Of a DNA stretch of 64,000 bases, positions 55,011 to 64,000 are shown piece by piece. The stretch comes from Sthenelais limicola (taxonomy: Eukaryota > Annelida > Polychaeta > Phyllodocida > Sigalionidae). Positions within the stretch are counted from its first letter, which is position 1. Every line of letters starts with the position of its first letter. The notes below the pieces were generated by a model. That model did not search any database. It saw nothing but the letters and a program-made list of their open reading frames with translations, and was not told where the DNA came from. The position numbers were made by a program, and so were the translations under genes. The stretch spans positions 117,577,374 through 117,641,373 of the forward strand of contig OW804098.1 of NCBI GenBank assembly GCA_942159475.1. The letters are read 5' to 3'.

Positions 55011-58000
55011 ATGGTGACCTCAACAGGAGATCAAGTATTTTCTTTGTTGGAGTCATCAATGCATAAGATTGGAATACTTACATTGCACAAGTGTGGAGTA
55101 GGAGATGATCAATGCCTTCAGCTAGCGGAGACTATTAAGAGCAACACATTTATTACTGAGATAGATCTTAGTGATAATTATATTGGAGAAACTGGAGGCA
55201 TAGCTTTAGCAGAGGCTCTCAAGTTAAATAAGTCCATCAGAGATATTACTCTTAGTTGTAATTCAATAGGGGAAAAAGGTGGCATTGCCTTAGCAGAAGC
55301 TCTCAAAGTCAACAAGTCTATCACTAACATTGATATTAGATCTAATGGAATAAGAGAAAAAGGAGGAGGTGCTCTAGCAGAGGCTCTAAAAGTCAACAAC
55401 AGCATTGCTAGAATAGACATTAGAGGTAACGCAATAGGCGAGAATGGAGGCCAAGGCTTAGCAAAAGCCCTAAAGGTCAACAAGTCAATCACTAACATTG
55501 GACTTAGTAGTAATGGAATTGGAGAGGAAGCAGGAATTGCCTTCGCAGACACTCTGAAGATCAATACATCCATCCAAAACATTGATCTTAGTGATAACGC
55601 AATAGCAGAAAAAGGTGGGCGTGCCTTAGCAGATGCTCTCAAGGTCAACAAATCCATCACTAATATTATTCTTAGTGGTAATAGAGTAGGACTTCAAGGA
55701 AGCCTTGTTTTAGCAGAGGCTCTCAAAGTCAACAAATCCATCACCAACTTTGCTCTTAGATCGAATGAAATAGGAGAGAAAGAAGGCATTGCCTTGGCAA
55801 AGGCTCTCATGGTCAACAAGTCAATCACTAACATTGACCTTAGTTATAATCAAATAGGAGGGACAGGAGTCTGTGCCTTAGCAGCAGCTCTCAAGTCCAA
55901 CAAATCGATTACTAACATTAATCTAGGATCTAATGAAATAGGAGAAAAAGGCGCCCTTGCCTTGGCAGAGGCTCTCATGGTGAACAACTCGATCACTAAC
56001 ATTGATCTTAGATCTAATGAAATAGGAGACAAAGGAGGCCATAAGTTAGCCAAGGCTATCAAGGTCAACAAATCCATCACTGACATTAATCTTAGCTCCA
56101 ATGAACTAGGGGAGAAAGGAAGCTGTGCCTTAGCAGAATCTCTCAAGGTTAACAAGTCCATCACTAACATTGATCTTAGATCTAATGAAATAGGAGACAA
56201 AGGCGGCTGTGCATTAGGAGACACTCTCAAGGTCAACAAGTCCATCACTAACATTGATCTTAGATCCAATAAATTGGGAGAGGAAGGAGGTAAGGTTTTA
56301 GGACAGGCTTTCAAGCTCAACAAATCCATTACTATCCTTAACCTTAGTGGTAATAAAATAGGAGAGGCTGGAGGCCACGCTCTAGCAAAGTCTCTCAAGG
56401 TCAACCATTCCCTTACTACTATTGATGTTACTTTTAATCAAATAGGACAGCAGGCAGGCTGTGCCTTAGCAGAGGCTCTCAAAGTCAACAAATCCGTTAC
56501 TAACATGGATATTACTGGTAATGAAATAGGGGAGGCAGGTGGTTGTGCCTTAGCAGAGGCTCTCAAGGTGAACAAGTCCATCACTAGCATTAGTCTTAGA
56601 TCTAATGCAATAGGAAAGATAGGAGGCATTACCTTAGCAGAGGCTCTAACGGTCAACATGTTTATCACTAACATTGATCTTAGTGGTAATAAAATAAGAG
56701 AGGCAGAGGGCCTTGCTATAGCGAAGGCTCTCACGGTCAACAAATCAATAACTAACATTGATCTTGGATCTAATGAAATAGGAGAGATAGCAGGCCTCGC
56801 CTTTGGAGAGGCTCTGATAGTCAACAGAACCATCATTAACATTAATCTTAGTGGGAATAACATAGGAGAGGCCGGAGGCCTTGCTATAGCAAAGGCTCTC
56901 ACAGTCAACAAGTCCCTCACTATGATTGATCTTTCTTTTAATCAGATAGGACAGATGGCTGGCCTTGCTTTAGCAACACCTGGTGAAGGTGAATAACTCC
57001 ATCTCTAACATTAGTCTTAGATCTAATGAAATAGGAGAGACAGGAGGCTGTGCCTTAGCAGAGGCTCTCGAGGTCAACAAGTCCATCACTAACATTAATC
57101 TTAGATCTAATAAAATAGGTGAGAATGGGGGCCTTGCCTTAGCAAAGGCTCTCAAGATCAACAGCTCGATCACTAACATTAATGTTAGTTACAATGAATT
57201 AGGTGAGAAGGGAGGCTTTGCCTTGGCAGAGGCTCTCAAGGTCAACAAGTCCATCACTAACATTAATCTTCGATCTAATAAAATAGGAGAGCAAGGAGGC
57301 TCTGCCTTAGCAGAGACTCTCCAGGTCAGCACATGCATCTCTGAGATTGACATTAGTGATAATGCAATAGGACAAAAAGGTTGCCTTGCCTTAGCAAAAG
57401 CAGTCAATGTCAACAAGTCCATCACTAACATCGATCTTAGTGATAATGCAATAGGAGAGACAGGATGCTCTGCCTTAGCAAGAGTTCTCATGTTCAACAA
57501 ATCTATCACTAAAATTGCTCTTAGTGGGGATGCAGCGGGAGAAAAGGGAGCCCTTGCATTAGCAGAGGCTATCAAGGTCAACAAATCCATCACAAACATT
57601 GATCTTAGTAATAATGGAATTGGAAAAAAAGGTGGCCTTGCCTTAGCAGATGCTATCAAACTCAACAAATACATAACTAACATTGGTCTTATGGGGAATA
57701 CACTAGGAAAAAAGGGATGCCTTGCTTTAATAGCTGCTCTCAAGGTCAACAAATCGATCTGTGATATTACTCTTAGTGTTAATGGAATAGGTGAGAAGGA
57801 GTGCCTTGCTTTAGCAGAGGCTCTGAAGGTGAACAAGTCTATCACTGACATTGATCTTAGTGGTAATGTAATAGGAGAGATTGGAGGCCTTGTCTTAGCA
57901 GCGGCTCTCAAGGTCAACAAAACAATCACTAACATTGCTCTTGGTTCCAATGCATTAGGTGAGAAGGGAGGCCTTGCCTTAGCAGAGACTCTCAAGATCA

Positions 58001-58176
58001 ACAACTCCATCACAGACATTGATGTTAGATCTAATGAAATAGGAGAGAAAGGAGGCCTTGCCTTAGCAAAGGCTCTCAAGATCAATAATTCCATCACTCA
58101 TATTGATCTTAGCAATAACGGAATAAGAGGCATTGATTTAAACAAACTCAACAAACCCACTCTTAAAATAATATAA
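55011..58176 (+). CDS. Long LRR block (about 37 repeats), one frameshift
   Basis: Encodes about 37 tandem 28-residue LRRs of ribonuclease-inhibitor type (consensus ITNIDLRSNEIGEKGGLALA followed by EALKVNKS). ATG 55011 has good context (ATAATGG). The open frame begins further upstream (ATG 54840, with a hydrophobic stretch that could be a signal peptide), but a TATA-like box overlaps that part. The first frame covers ~23 repeats and ends at 56994-56996. The remaining ~14 repeats continue one frame over from 56983 to TAA 58174. In place of the usual codons for AEALKV the DNA reads GCAACACCTGGTGAAGGTG, one base too long. It may be the LRR domain of NLR 2 (spliced across 54524-55000) or a separate LRR-only gene. 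The last repeat is a degenerate cap ending NKPTLKII. Confidence 0.8.
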
Positions 58177-58423
58177 TAAGTAGGAAGACTTGACAAAAGC
58201 TTTCTAGGCCAGCCAGATCATTATAGGGATTATTTAATCATTAGTCCATGGGAGGGACTCTTTCAGTTGCACAACTACAACAGTTTAATGATGCTTTGTG
58301 GACATGTTTCCAAAATATCCCATTTGCTCGGCAGTGGCATAATTATTCTGATTTTTCACAACGATAAGACATCTTAAGAATTCTGACGACCAGAAATCCA
58401 CCATTAGGACCAGAACATTTCAG
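58177..58423. other. 3' flank of LRR gene
   Basis: No feature recognised. An AATAAA at 58526-58531 is the nearest candidate poly(A) signal but falls inside the following element. Confidence 0.4.
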
Positions 58424-58427
58424 TTAA

Positions 58428-59164
58428 AGAGATAAACCACAGTTCAACTGGGAAAAAAACTGAAAATAAGATTTTGTTTAAACTTTGCCTCATGAAAGAA
58501 CAAGGTTATGTGAATTCAAAAAGCCAATAAAAACAATATGTCACCGGGTTAGTTTTCATTTCAGGGAGCCCTGAAATTTATGGTTGTTCACTATAGAAGT
58601 CTATAAGAAAAGGACAATTTTTTTCGTTTTTTCAGTATAAAAAAATAATTGAAAATAACTTTTTCCTAAAAATCTCTATAGGCATAGCTAACGTATTCCT
58701 TTACCCTCACAACCAATAAAAAATGCTGGTCACCGACTTTTTAAAAAAGTTATTCAACTGAATTTGCATCCAGATGAGTTAAAAACAGGAATATTGAAGA
58801 TTTTCAATGCTGAATAATATCTTTCAAAATATGTTGATACCCTGTTCTTTCATGCATGAGGGTAAACCTGTATAGTGGCTATGTTTAGAAGTCATTTCAA
58901 CTGAAAAATGTGATTTGTCTGTCTGAAATCTTGGAAAAACTGAGAAAATATCCATTTTCCCCACATACTTAAATACTAAACTTTGATGGTCTCTAGAATG
59001 AAAAAAATATATGCTGAGATCCATTTTGTTTTGCTTTTTGTTATCCCCCAACCATGGTCTTTCTCAAGACAAAGTTTGGAAAAATTATTGTCACTCCTTA
59101 TTTTTCATGCATTAGTTCCTTGAACTCCCGCCTGCAGCAGTGCATATGACAGTGGTTTATCTCT
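58428..59164. mobile_element. TTAA-flanked inverted-repeat element
   Basis: 737 bp between TTAA tetranucleotides (58424-58427 and 59165-59168), with ends AGAGATAAACCACAGTT and the complement of ACAGTGGTTTATCTCT. TTAA duplication is typical of piggyBac-type elements (also Kolobok), though the tips do not start with the usual piggyBac CCC. No transposase. Confidence 0.68.
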
Positions 59165-59169
59165 TTAAG

Positions 59170-60099
59170 TCCACCAGACTTCTTTAACCTCTGATGGGGA
59201 GATGCAGGAAGTGAATATCCATCACCTGTAAATCTTTGGGGATTGTTTATTTCTGGCCAACACATCGATGCAAGAGGGCATTCAGGGACACTCTATTAGC
59301 GATACAGTGACAGTTAACTACCAGCTTCATTGTGAATTTCTACCTAGATGCTATTCCTATGCCAAGTCAATAATTGAATAATTACCTTCCGAATTGACCT
59401 TAAATATGGCAATACAAGTTCTAACAACAACAATGATTGTTTTTACAAGAAGGGAATAGTCACACATTTATATATATAGGTTGTTGTCTTGCTGGTTCTG
59501 TAGGTGTAGAAATGTTCGTGGATTTCCAGATAGTGGACTGTTTGGGAGCTCCTGTTATTGATCAGATTTTTTAATAATTATATTTCATAAGAATATATAC
59601 CATGAGTACAAGTTTGTTCGGATGGCTTACACTGATAGAGACTGCATCCACAGTCAGAAAAATGTATTTATTCCATGTTCAAAGTACCTATAATACTGTT
59701 ATACAGTGAAATTGAGCTAGAAACCATAGAGTTAGATATAGATACTAAATCATATCAGCTAGAAATCGAAGAACAACATTAATCTAGTCTGCTATAGTCA
59801 GAATATTCGGGACCTGGATGGGGCATTTGATAAGCAAGGGTTATCAACATGACTGAGTGGAAGGACCGGCCTAACCACAACTTTGTGTGGCATCAGTGGG
59901 GCCTCCAACGATGTATATTCCAGGCAATCTAAGCCCTCACAGACACACATCAAAATTACAAAAACCCCATGTACGGTTTAGCTTCTAGAGCCCTATTCTC
60001 TGAAACTTGAGCAATTTGTGGTGAAGTGAAAATTAATTTATATACATTGGTTCGGTCAGAGCAGCAGGGAGTATGGAGATCTGTATCACTGCTGTGGCG
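59170..60099. other. Non-coding stretch
   Basis: No gene or repeat recognised. Confidence 0.4.
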
Positions 60100-60107
60100 A
60101 TGAACTC

Positions 60108-60200
60108 TGGACTGGACATGCTCTAGAACCTGTGGACATGCTCTAGAAAGTGTTTTGTTATTATAAGTGTACATGTACAATAGCGAAGAAACTCCCCTCA
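60108..60200 (+). repeat. Dispersed repeat S, uninterrupted copy
   Basis: Contains CATGCTCTAGAACCTGTGGA and then GTTTTGTTATTATAAGTGTA, AAGAAACTCCCCTCACTA. The same sequence at 63152-63599 is interrupted after TTATAA by a 360-bp MITE, so this copy shows the empty site. Confidence 0.8.
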
Positions 60201-60359
60201 CTAGAATTTATCAATATTCTGCTCTATATATTTTTATACAAGAGTTATACTGATATTAGGAAATATTTTACTGCTGTTATAATTATGTGTATGTGTTAGG
60301 CCTAACCATATTATGACTTATAGGACTGGATTTATCCATTAAACGATGAGGCGTAAAAT

Positions 60360-60525
60360 TAAAATTATCGCCATCGTTGCAACAAAATATTCAAGATGTC
60401 AAGATTCCAGGCACTTTTTGGAAGAACTGGTCTCAGGAGCCTGTCCCTGTGACCAAACATTGAACTACCTGTTTTTGTACTACCACCAGCAAATAAAAGA
60501 ATCTCTGAATTGAATTGAATTGAAG
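60360..60525 (+). repeat. Probable LINE 3' tail
   Basis: Ends in a short tandem (TTGAA)n after CAAATAAAAGAATCTC. Short-repeat tails of this kind are typical of CR1/L2-type non-LTR retrotransposon 3' ends. Family not determined. Confidence 0.4.
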
Positions 60526-60786
60526 TTAAATTGTCTTATTTATGTTATTGGGGTAAAAAATAATTAGAGAGTGTAACCAGAGAAAGCTAGGGGAGAGAGG
60601 TCCAGCGATGAACATGGTTTGTAGGCAAAATACATTTTTGTTGAATGAATAAATAAATAATTAATAACATGTTGAGTGGTAGCTGCATTGTCAATTGATA
60701 ATAAAATATATAAGATTCACGGGAATCACCAAGCGATTCTCTTGGGGGCGTTAAGGACAGATGTCCTGGTTGTAGAAAAGGGTCCT

Positions 60787-61032
60787 ATATATGTGTCAGA
60801 TTGTCATAAAATGTACAATTCGCCTTCACCAATCCTCTCCAATAACCCACATTTCAGACCAAAATTAGCTTCAAAAGGCAGTTTGAATTAAGAGAACTGA
60901 TACTTTAAATCAATGTGATCCCAAATACACTCAGATATTCCCGATATTCATAATTTTTCAGCCAAATTTAGCCAAATTTCCTAAATGTTTAGAGCTGCCA
61001 ATTGTACATTTTTTGAAAATCTGACCCATATA
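60787..61032 (-). mobile_element. MITE family B copy, full length
   Basis: TATATGTGTCAGATTGTCAT to CTGACCCATATA, 246 bp, TA on both sides. Landmarks TTCACCAATCCTCTCCAATA and GAGCTGCCAATTGTACATTT. Confidence 0.9.
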
Positions 61033-61839
61033 TAGGCTATTGTCGCAATGTATGCGAATGGTACCATCGGTGAAGAAACTTGTAAGTTGCTGCGAGGCAG
61101 TTAATAGCTTTGAGATGGTTTGAGGACAGTTTTTTGGGGACAAAATTTTATTCAGGTAAACAGACAGTTACAATCTTCACAAAAATACTGATATAATTGT
61201 GATTTTCATCATGTTCTGACTCTATTTCTATTTCTATATAGAAAGCAGAGGAATCTTTTCGTAAACAGCCAGATTACATTTAAGTTTTAATTTCTTTTAA
61301 ACCTTGGGGATTAGAAAAGTTATATAAAATGTTTTAATAAAGGATGAGTGATGAGATGAAGATTACTGTCTATTAATATATACATGGCCTATTAAAGCGA
61401 GTGTCATTGATATAATGGATCCTGTGATAACAGGTAATATATAACCATACACGCTATTTAAAATAAACAATCGAGCATATTAGTAGTACATAGTTTGACA
61501 TAGTACATCAGGTTGAACGAGGGCCGTTTTCTCTTGGCAGAATTACCTTCAAATTCTTGTATAAACATATAACAGCAGCAGAATATTGATGAATCCAGTG
61601 CCATAAATCATATGAGTAAATTTGGTAAGATTTATTTTGTCGTAATAGCTCAGAATGCGTCTTTAATTAAACCTAGTTAAATGGGTATGAGTAGGCCTAC
61701 TATAAACTCCATGAGAATCCAAATTCGGCCCTTCAAGCTACAGAATCATGGAGCTAGACGTGGAGATCCACCCATTTTTAATGATGCTTTACAAAAATCT
61801 AAAAAGTTGAGCAAGTTACTATTACCACTCCCCTATAGT
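61033..61839. other. Non-coding stretch
   Basis: No gene or repeat recognised. Confidence 0.4.
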
Positions 61840-61849
61840 ACATGAAAAA

Positions 61850-62305
61850 CCTCTCTCTCCTCCTCCAATGCCTCTCTCCCATACCAACCACCCCCATCCG
61901 CTCAACCACCACACACACCCCTCCCTCTCAGGCTCTAGCTGTCTCTCTGTCTCTATATTAGAGGGAGAGAGACAGGGAGCTGGGGAGAGGTAAGAGGGGG
62001 GGATGGGAGGGCGAGGAAGAGACAGGAGAGGATGTGAGAATCAGAGGAGAGGGAAAAGAGGATAGGGGACAGGGGGAGAGAACAGGAAAGAGGGCGAGGA
62101 GGGGGAGGGGAGAGGGGTGGAAGAAAGAGAATGAAAAAGATATCAAAGCGGGAGGGGGAGAGGGAGGAAAAGGGGGAGGTGGAAGAGAGAGAGGGAGAGA
62201 GATCAGAGGGGGAAGGGGAGAGGGAAGGACAGGAGGGCGAGGGTGGGGGAATGAAAGAGGGAGGGGAAGAAAAGGATCGAGAGAAGAGGGGAGGGGAGAG
62301 AAAAA
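61850..62305. repeat. CT-rich then GA-rich low-complexity region
   Basis: 61850-61956 is pyrimidine-rich and 61963-62305 is purine-rich (GAGGGAGAG, GGGGGAGAGG). Strand asymmetry flips near 61960, so the two parts can partly pair. Open frames are compositional. Confidence 0.85.
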
Positions 62306-62580
62306 CGGCATACTTTGCTAGTATGACCAGAGATATACATGTATGTATAGCTATGCTATGACCTAACAATGTGTTTTAAAGGTGAAATATGTAAAGTAAT
62401 GTAGTAGTATGTATCCATCAATATGTACGCGTAACATATATAACATATGTTAAGTGTATATTCATAAATAAAAGGAAACCATGACAAAAGATGGATAGGA
62501 TAGGTAAAATATAGCAGACACTTGTAGCGTGTGTTATATTTTGTACAGAGTGCGGTATAGTTCAAGTCCCAATGAATGCA

Positions 62581-62608
62581 TATATGGGTCAGATTCTCAG
62601 AAAATGTC
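62581..62608 (+). mobile_element. MITE family B left terminus, solo
   Basis: TATATGGGTCAGATTCTCAG then AAAATGTC, followed at once by unrelated sequence with coding character. Confidence 0.7.
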
Positions 62609-62766
62609 ATTGCTCGGTTAGTGACCCCCATTGTGTGTCGACAGTGAAACAATTTCGGAATTGCAGAAGGTGTGGAAAATTCCATAATCCTCCGACTGGC
62701 AAGAAATGTAAAGACGCTGGTAAAGATGTCTGCAATGACAGCAAAAAGGAAGGGGGCATAACCATC
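62609..62766 (+). pseudogene. Zinc-knuckle-like fragment between MITE B ends
   Basis: In one frame it reads RNCRRCGKFHNPPTGKKC followed by KDAGKDVC. The pattern C-x2-C-x3-H...C-x-A-x-GK-x-C resembles the zinc knuckle region of retrotransposon Gag-Pol polyproteins. The frame is short (about 50 residues), lacks a proper start and is flanked on both sides by family B left termini in the same orientation. Confidence 0.35.
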
Positions 62767-63010
62767 ATGTGGGTCAGATTTTCAGAAAATGTACAATTGG
62801 CAGCTGTACACCTTTAGCAAATTTTGCTAAATTTGGCTGCAATTTGGCCAATACTAGGTAAATCTGAGTATATTCGGTATTGCATTGATTCTAGCAATCT
62901 GTTTGGTTAGGTTGAACTGTATTTTGACATTTATTTTCGTCTGAAATTTGGGTTATTTGAGAGGATTGGTGAAGGTGAATTGTACATTTTCTGGAAATCT
63001 GACCCATATA
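62767..63010 (+). mobile_element. MITE family B copy, full length
   Basis: TGGGTCAGATTTTCAGAAAA to its complement ending GACCCATATA, ~244 bp. Well preserved except that the left flank is TG rather than TA. Confidence 0.9.
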
Positions 63011-63205
63011 TGTTCTTAGAGCTCCTGTAATACTTCTTTTCCTTTACTTTCTCATTAGATGTCAGGAGAGGACATATTAGATATGAGTGTTTTCCCTACC
63101 AAACATGATAAAATGTTCTGCATTTGGGTGGGCAGATTGGAAAATGGCCGAATGACATGCTCTAGAACATGTGGACTTGCTCCAGAAAGCGTTTTGTTAT
63201 TATAA

Positions 63206-63565
63206 GGCCAAAAAAAAAAAAATAGGTGTGTTTCCGATTTACCCCCCCCCCCCTACCTAGAAAAACCTTACCCTACCTAAAATTTTTTTTACCATACCTG
63301 ATTTTTTCCCCATCATATATTACCTTTTTTGGATTTTTTGACAAAAAAAGCTTATAAAAGCAGGAAAACGGGTTTTCATAACTCGGAACTGTCAAAAGGC
63401 ACATTTCCCATGTTCAAAACAACTATTGTTATGAAAAAGACATTTTTTTCAGTTCCTGGGAGGTGGTTTCCAAACAAAAAAAATTAACAAAAAAAAAAAA
63501 GTTACCACCCCCCAACCTAGTTTTCAGCCAGATAAATCGGAAACACACCTATTTTTTTTTTGGCC
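63206..63565. mobile_element. PIF/Harbinger-like MITE, 360 bp
   Basis: Inverted ends GGCCAAAAA... then TAGGTGTGTTTCCGATTTA (left) and the matching complement at 63530-63565, ~36 bp. TAA on both sides (63203-63205 and 63566-63568) and GGCC termini fit the PIF/Harbinger pattern (3-bp TWA duplication). It interrupts dispersed repeat S. Contains C-runs and A-runs but no gene. Confidence 0.8.
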
Positions 63566-63568
63566 TAA

Positions 63569-64000
63569 GTGTACGATAGTGAAGAAACTCCCCTCACTAT
63601 ATTCATATTCATCTCATTAATTTTACTGTGTAATATTATGTCATCTATCCAGTCTAGTAGAGACTGCGCTCGCATGCGGTCGCTTCACCAGATCCACCCT
63701 CCTCTCCAGCAATAGTTCAACACAACGGTCAGTAATTTCTTATATCATGTATCGGAATTAGTGTAGTAAAATGTATTAAATTTTGTATTCAAGATTTGAT
63801 CACTGAACAGAGGTTTCTTTGTAATATGAGCCTTTTGTAAGGGACATTTTCAATGTATGTCCAGATGTGATTCTGTTCGAATGGAGAGGGAAACTCCGAG
63901 GCACACTAATCTGCAACGCCTATGGCAAGCTGTTTGGCAACAATTCAAGAAACAGTGTTTCTCAAGATAAAACGAAATGAAATGAGTGACTCTGTAAATC
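63569..64000. other. Non-coding stretch to window end
   Basis: The first ~30 bp are the downstream half of repeat S. The rest has no recognised feature. Confidence 0.45.

Noticed and set aside
55178..58097. Five minus-strand ORFs of 69-302 codons
   Set aside because: Antisense shadows of the 84-bp LRR units; period divisible by 3 keeps the frame open.
1..64000. CRISPR array, bacterial operon, prophage or integron
   Set aside because: Eukaryotic repeat types, intron-like splice signals and animal NLR genes dominate; no array has repeat-spacer alternation.

Overview
The window looks like nuclear DNA from an aquatic invertebrate animal, probably marine. It is AT-rich and gene-poor, with intron-sized non-coding stretches, many MITE-like inverted-repeat elements, minisatellites, retroelement tails, a tRNA-derived SINE head, and NACHT-LRR (NLR) innate-immune receptor genes. 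There is no bacterial gene organisation. I cannot name the species or phylum. The single run of exactly 200 Ns (5420-5619) is typical of scaffolding gaps and lies inside a near-identical tandem array.

Layout. 0.7-2.6 kb: GTACC-type minisatellites around possible exons. 4.7-11.5 kb: a large foldback-type element whose inverted arms are built of 57-bp repeats; an empty copy of its target repeat survives at 46.8 kb. 12.4-21.7 kb: an inverted repeat pair enclosing MITEs, NLR gene 1 (minus strand, 16370-19330) and an 11-bp minisatellite upstream of that gene. 21.8-28.5 kb: decayed repeats and nested MITE insertions. 28.8-31.2 kb: a 2.4-kb pyrimidine tract. 32.5-40.0 kb: nearly identical inverted arms made of 'CCATCTTG...CAAGATGG' units around a 2-kb minisatellite. 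41.4-44.1 kb: a 2.6-kb purine tract with 1.09-kb and ~0.24-kb higher-order duplications. 45-50.5 kb: a perfect-looking palindrome, a tiny retroelement, a promoter-like region with possible exons, and more MITEs. 51.1-58.2 kb: NLR gene 2 followed by a 37-repeat LRR block, both plus strand and each carrying one frameshift. 58.2-64 kb: MITEs and retroelement remnants.

The well-supported protein-coding content is the NLR set. Both NLRs share an N-terminal death-fold (CARD-like) module, a conserved linker, a NACHT NTPase with Walker A GRCGIGKTT and Walker B DGLDE, and ribonuclease-inhibitor-type 28-residue LRRs. NLR 1 starts MGSCVS, a classic myristoylation/palmitoylation signal, which suggests a membrane-anchored receptor. 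NLR 2 has extra death-fold-like sequence at its N-terminus.

The most notable non-genic results are: a MITE family (about 410 bp) in which eight preserved copies each have a matching 2-bp A/T flank (AA, AT, TT or TA, not only TA); two ~110-bp retroposed elements with 8-14 bp target-site duplications and a hammerhead-like hairpin; and two transposon insertions whose empty target sites can be read from paralogous repeats within the same window.
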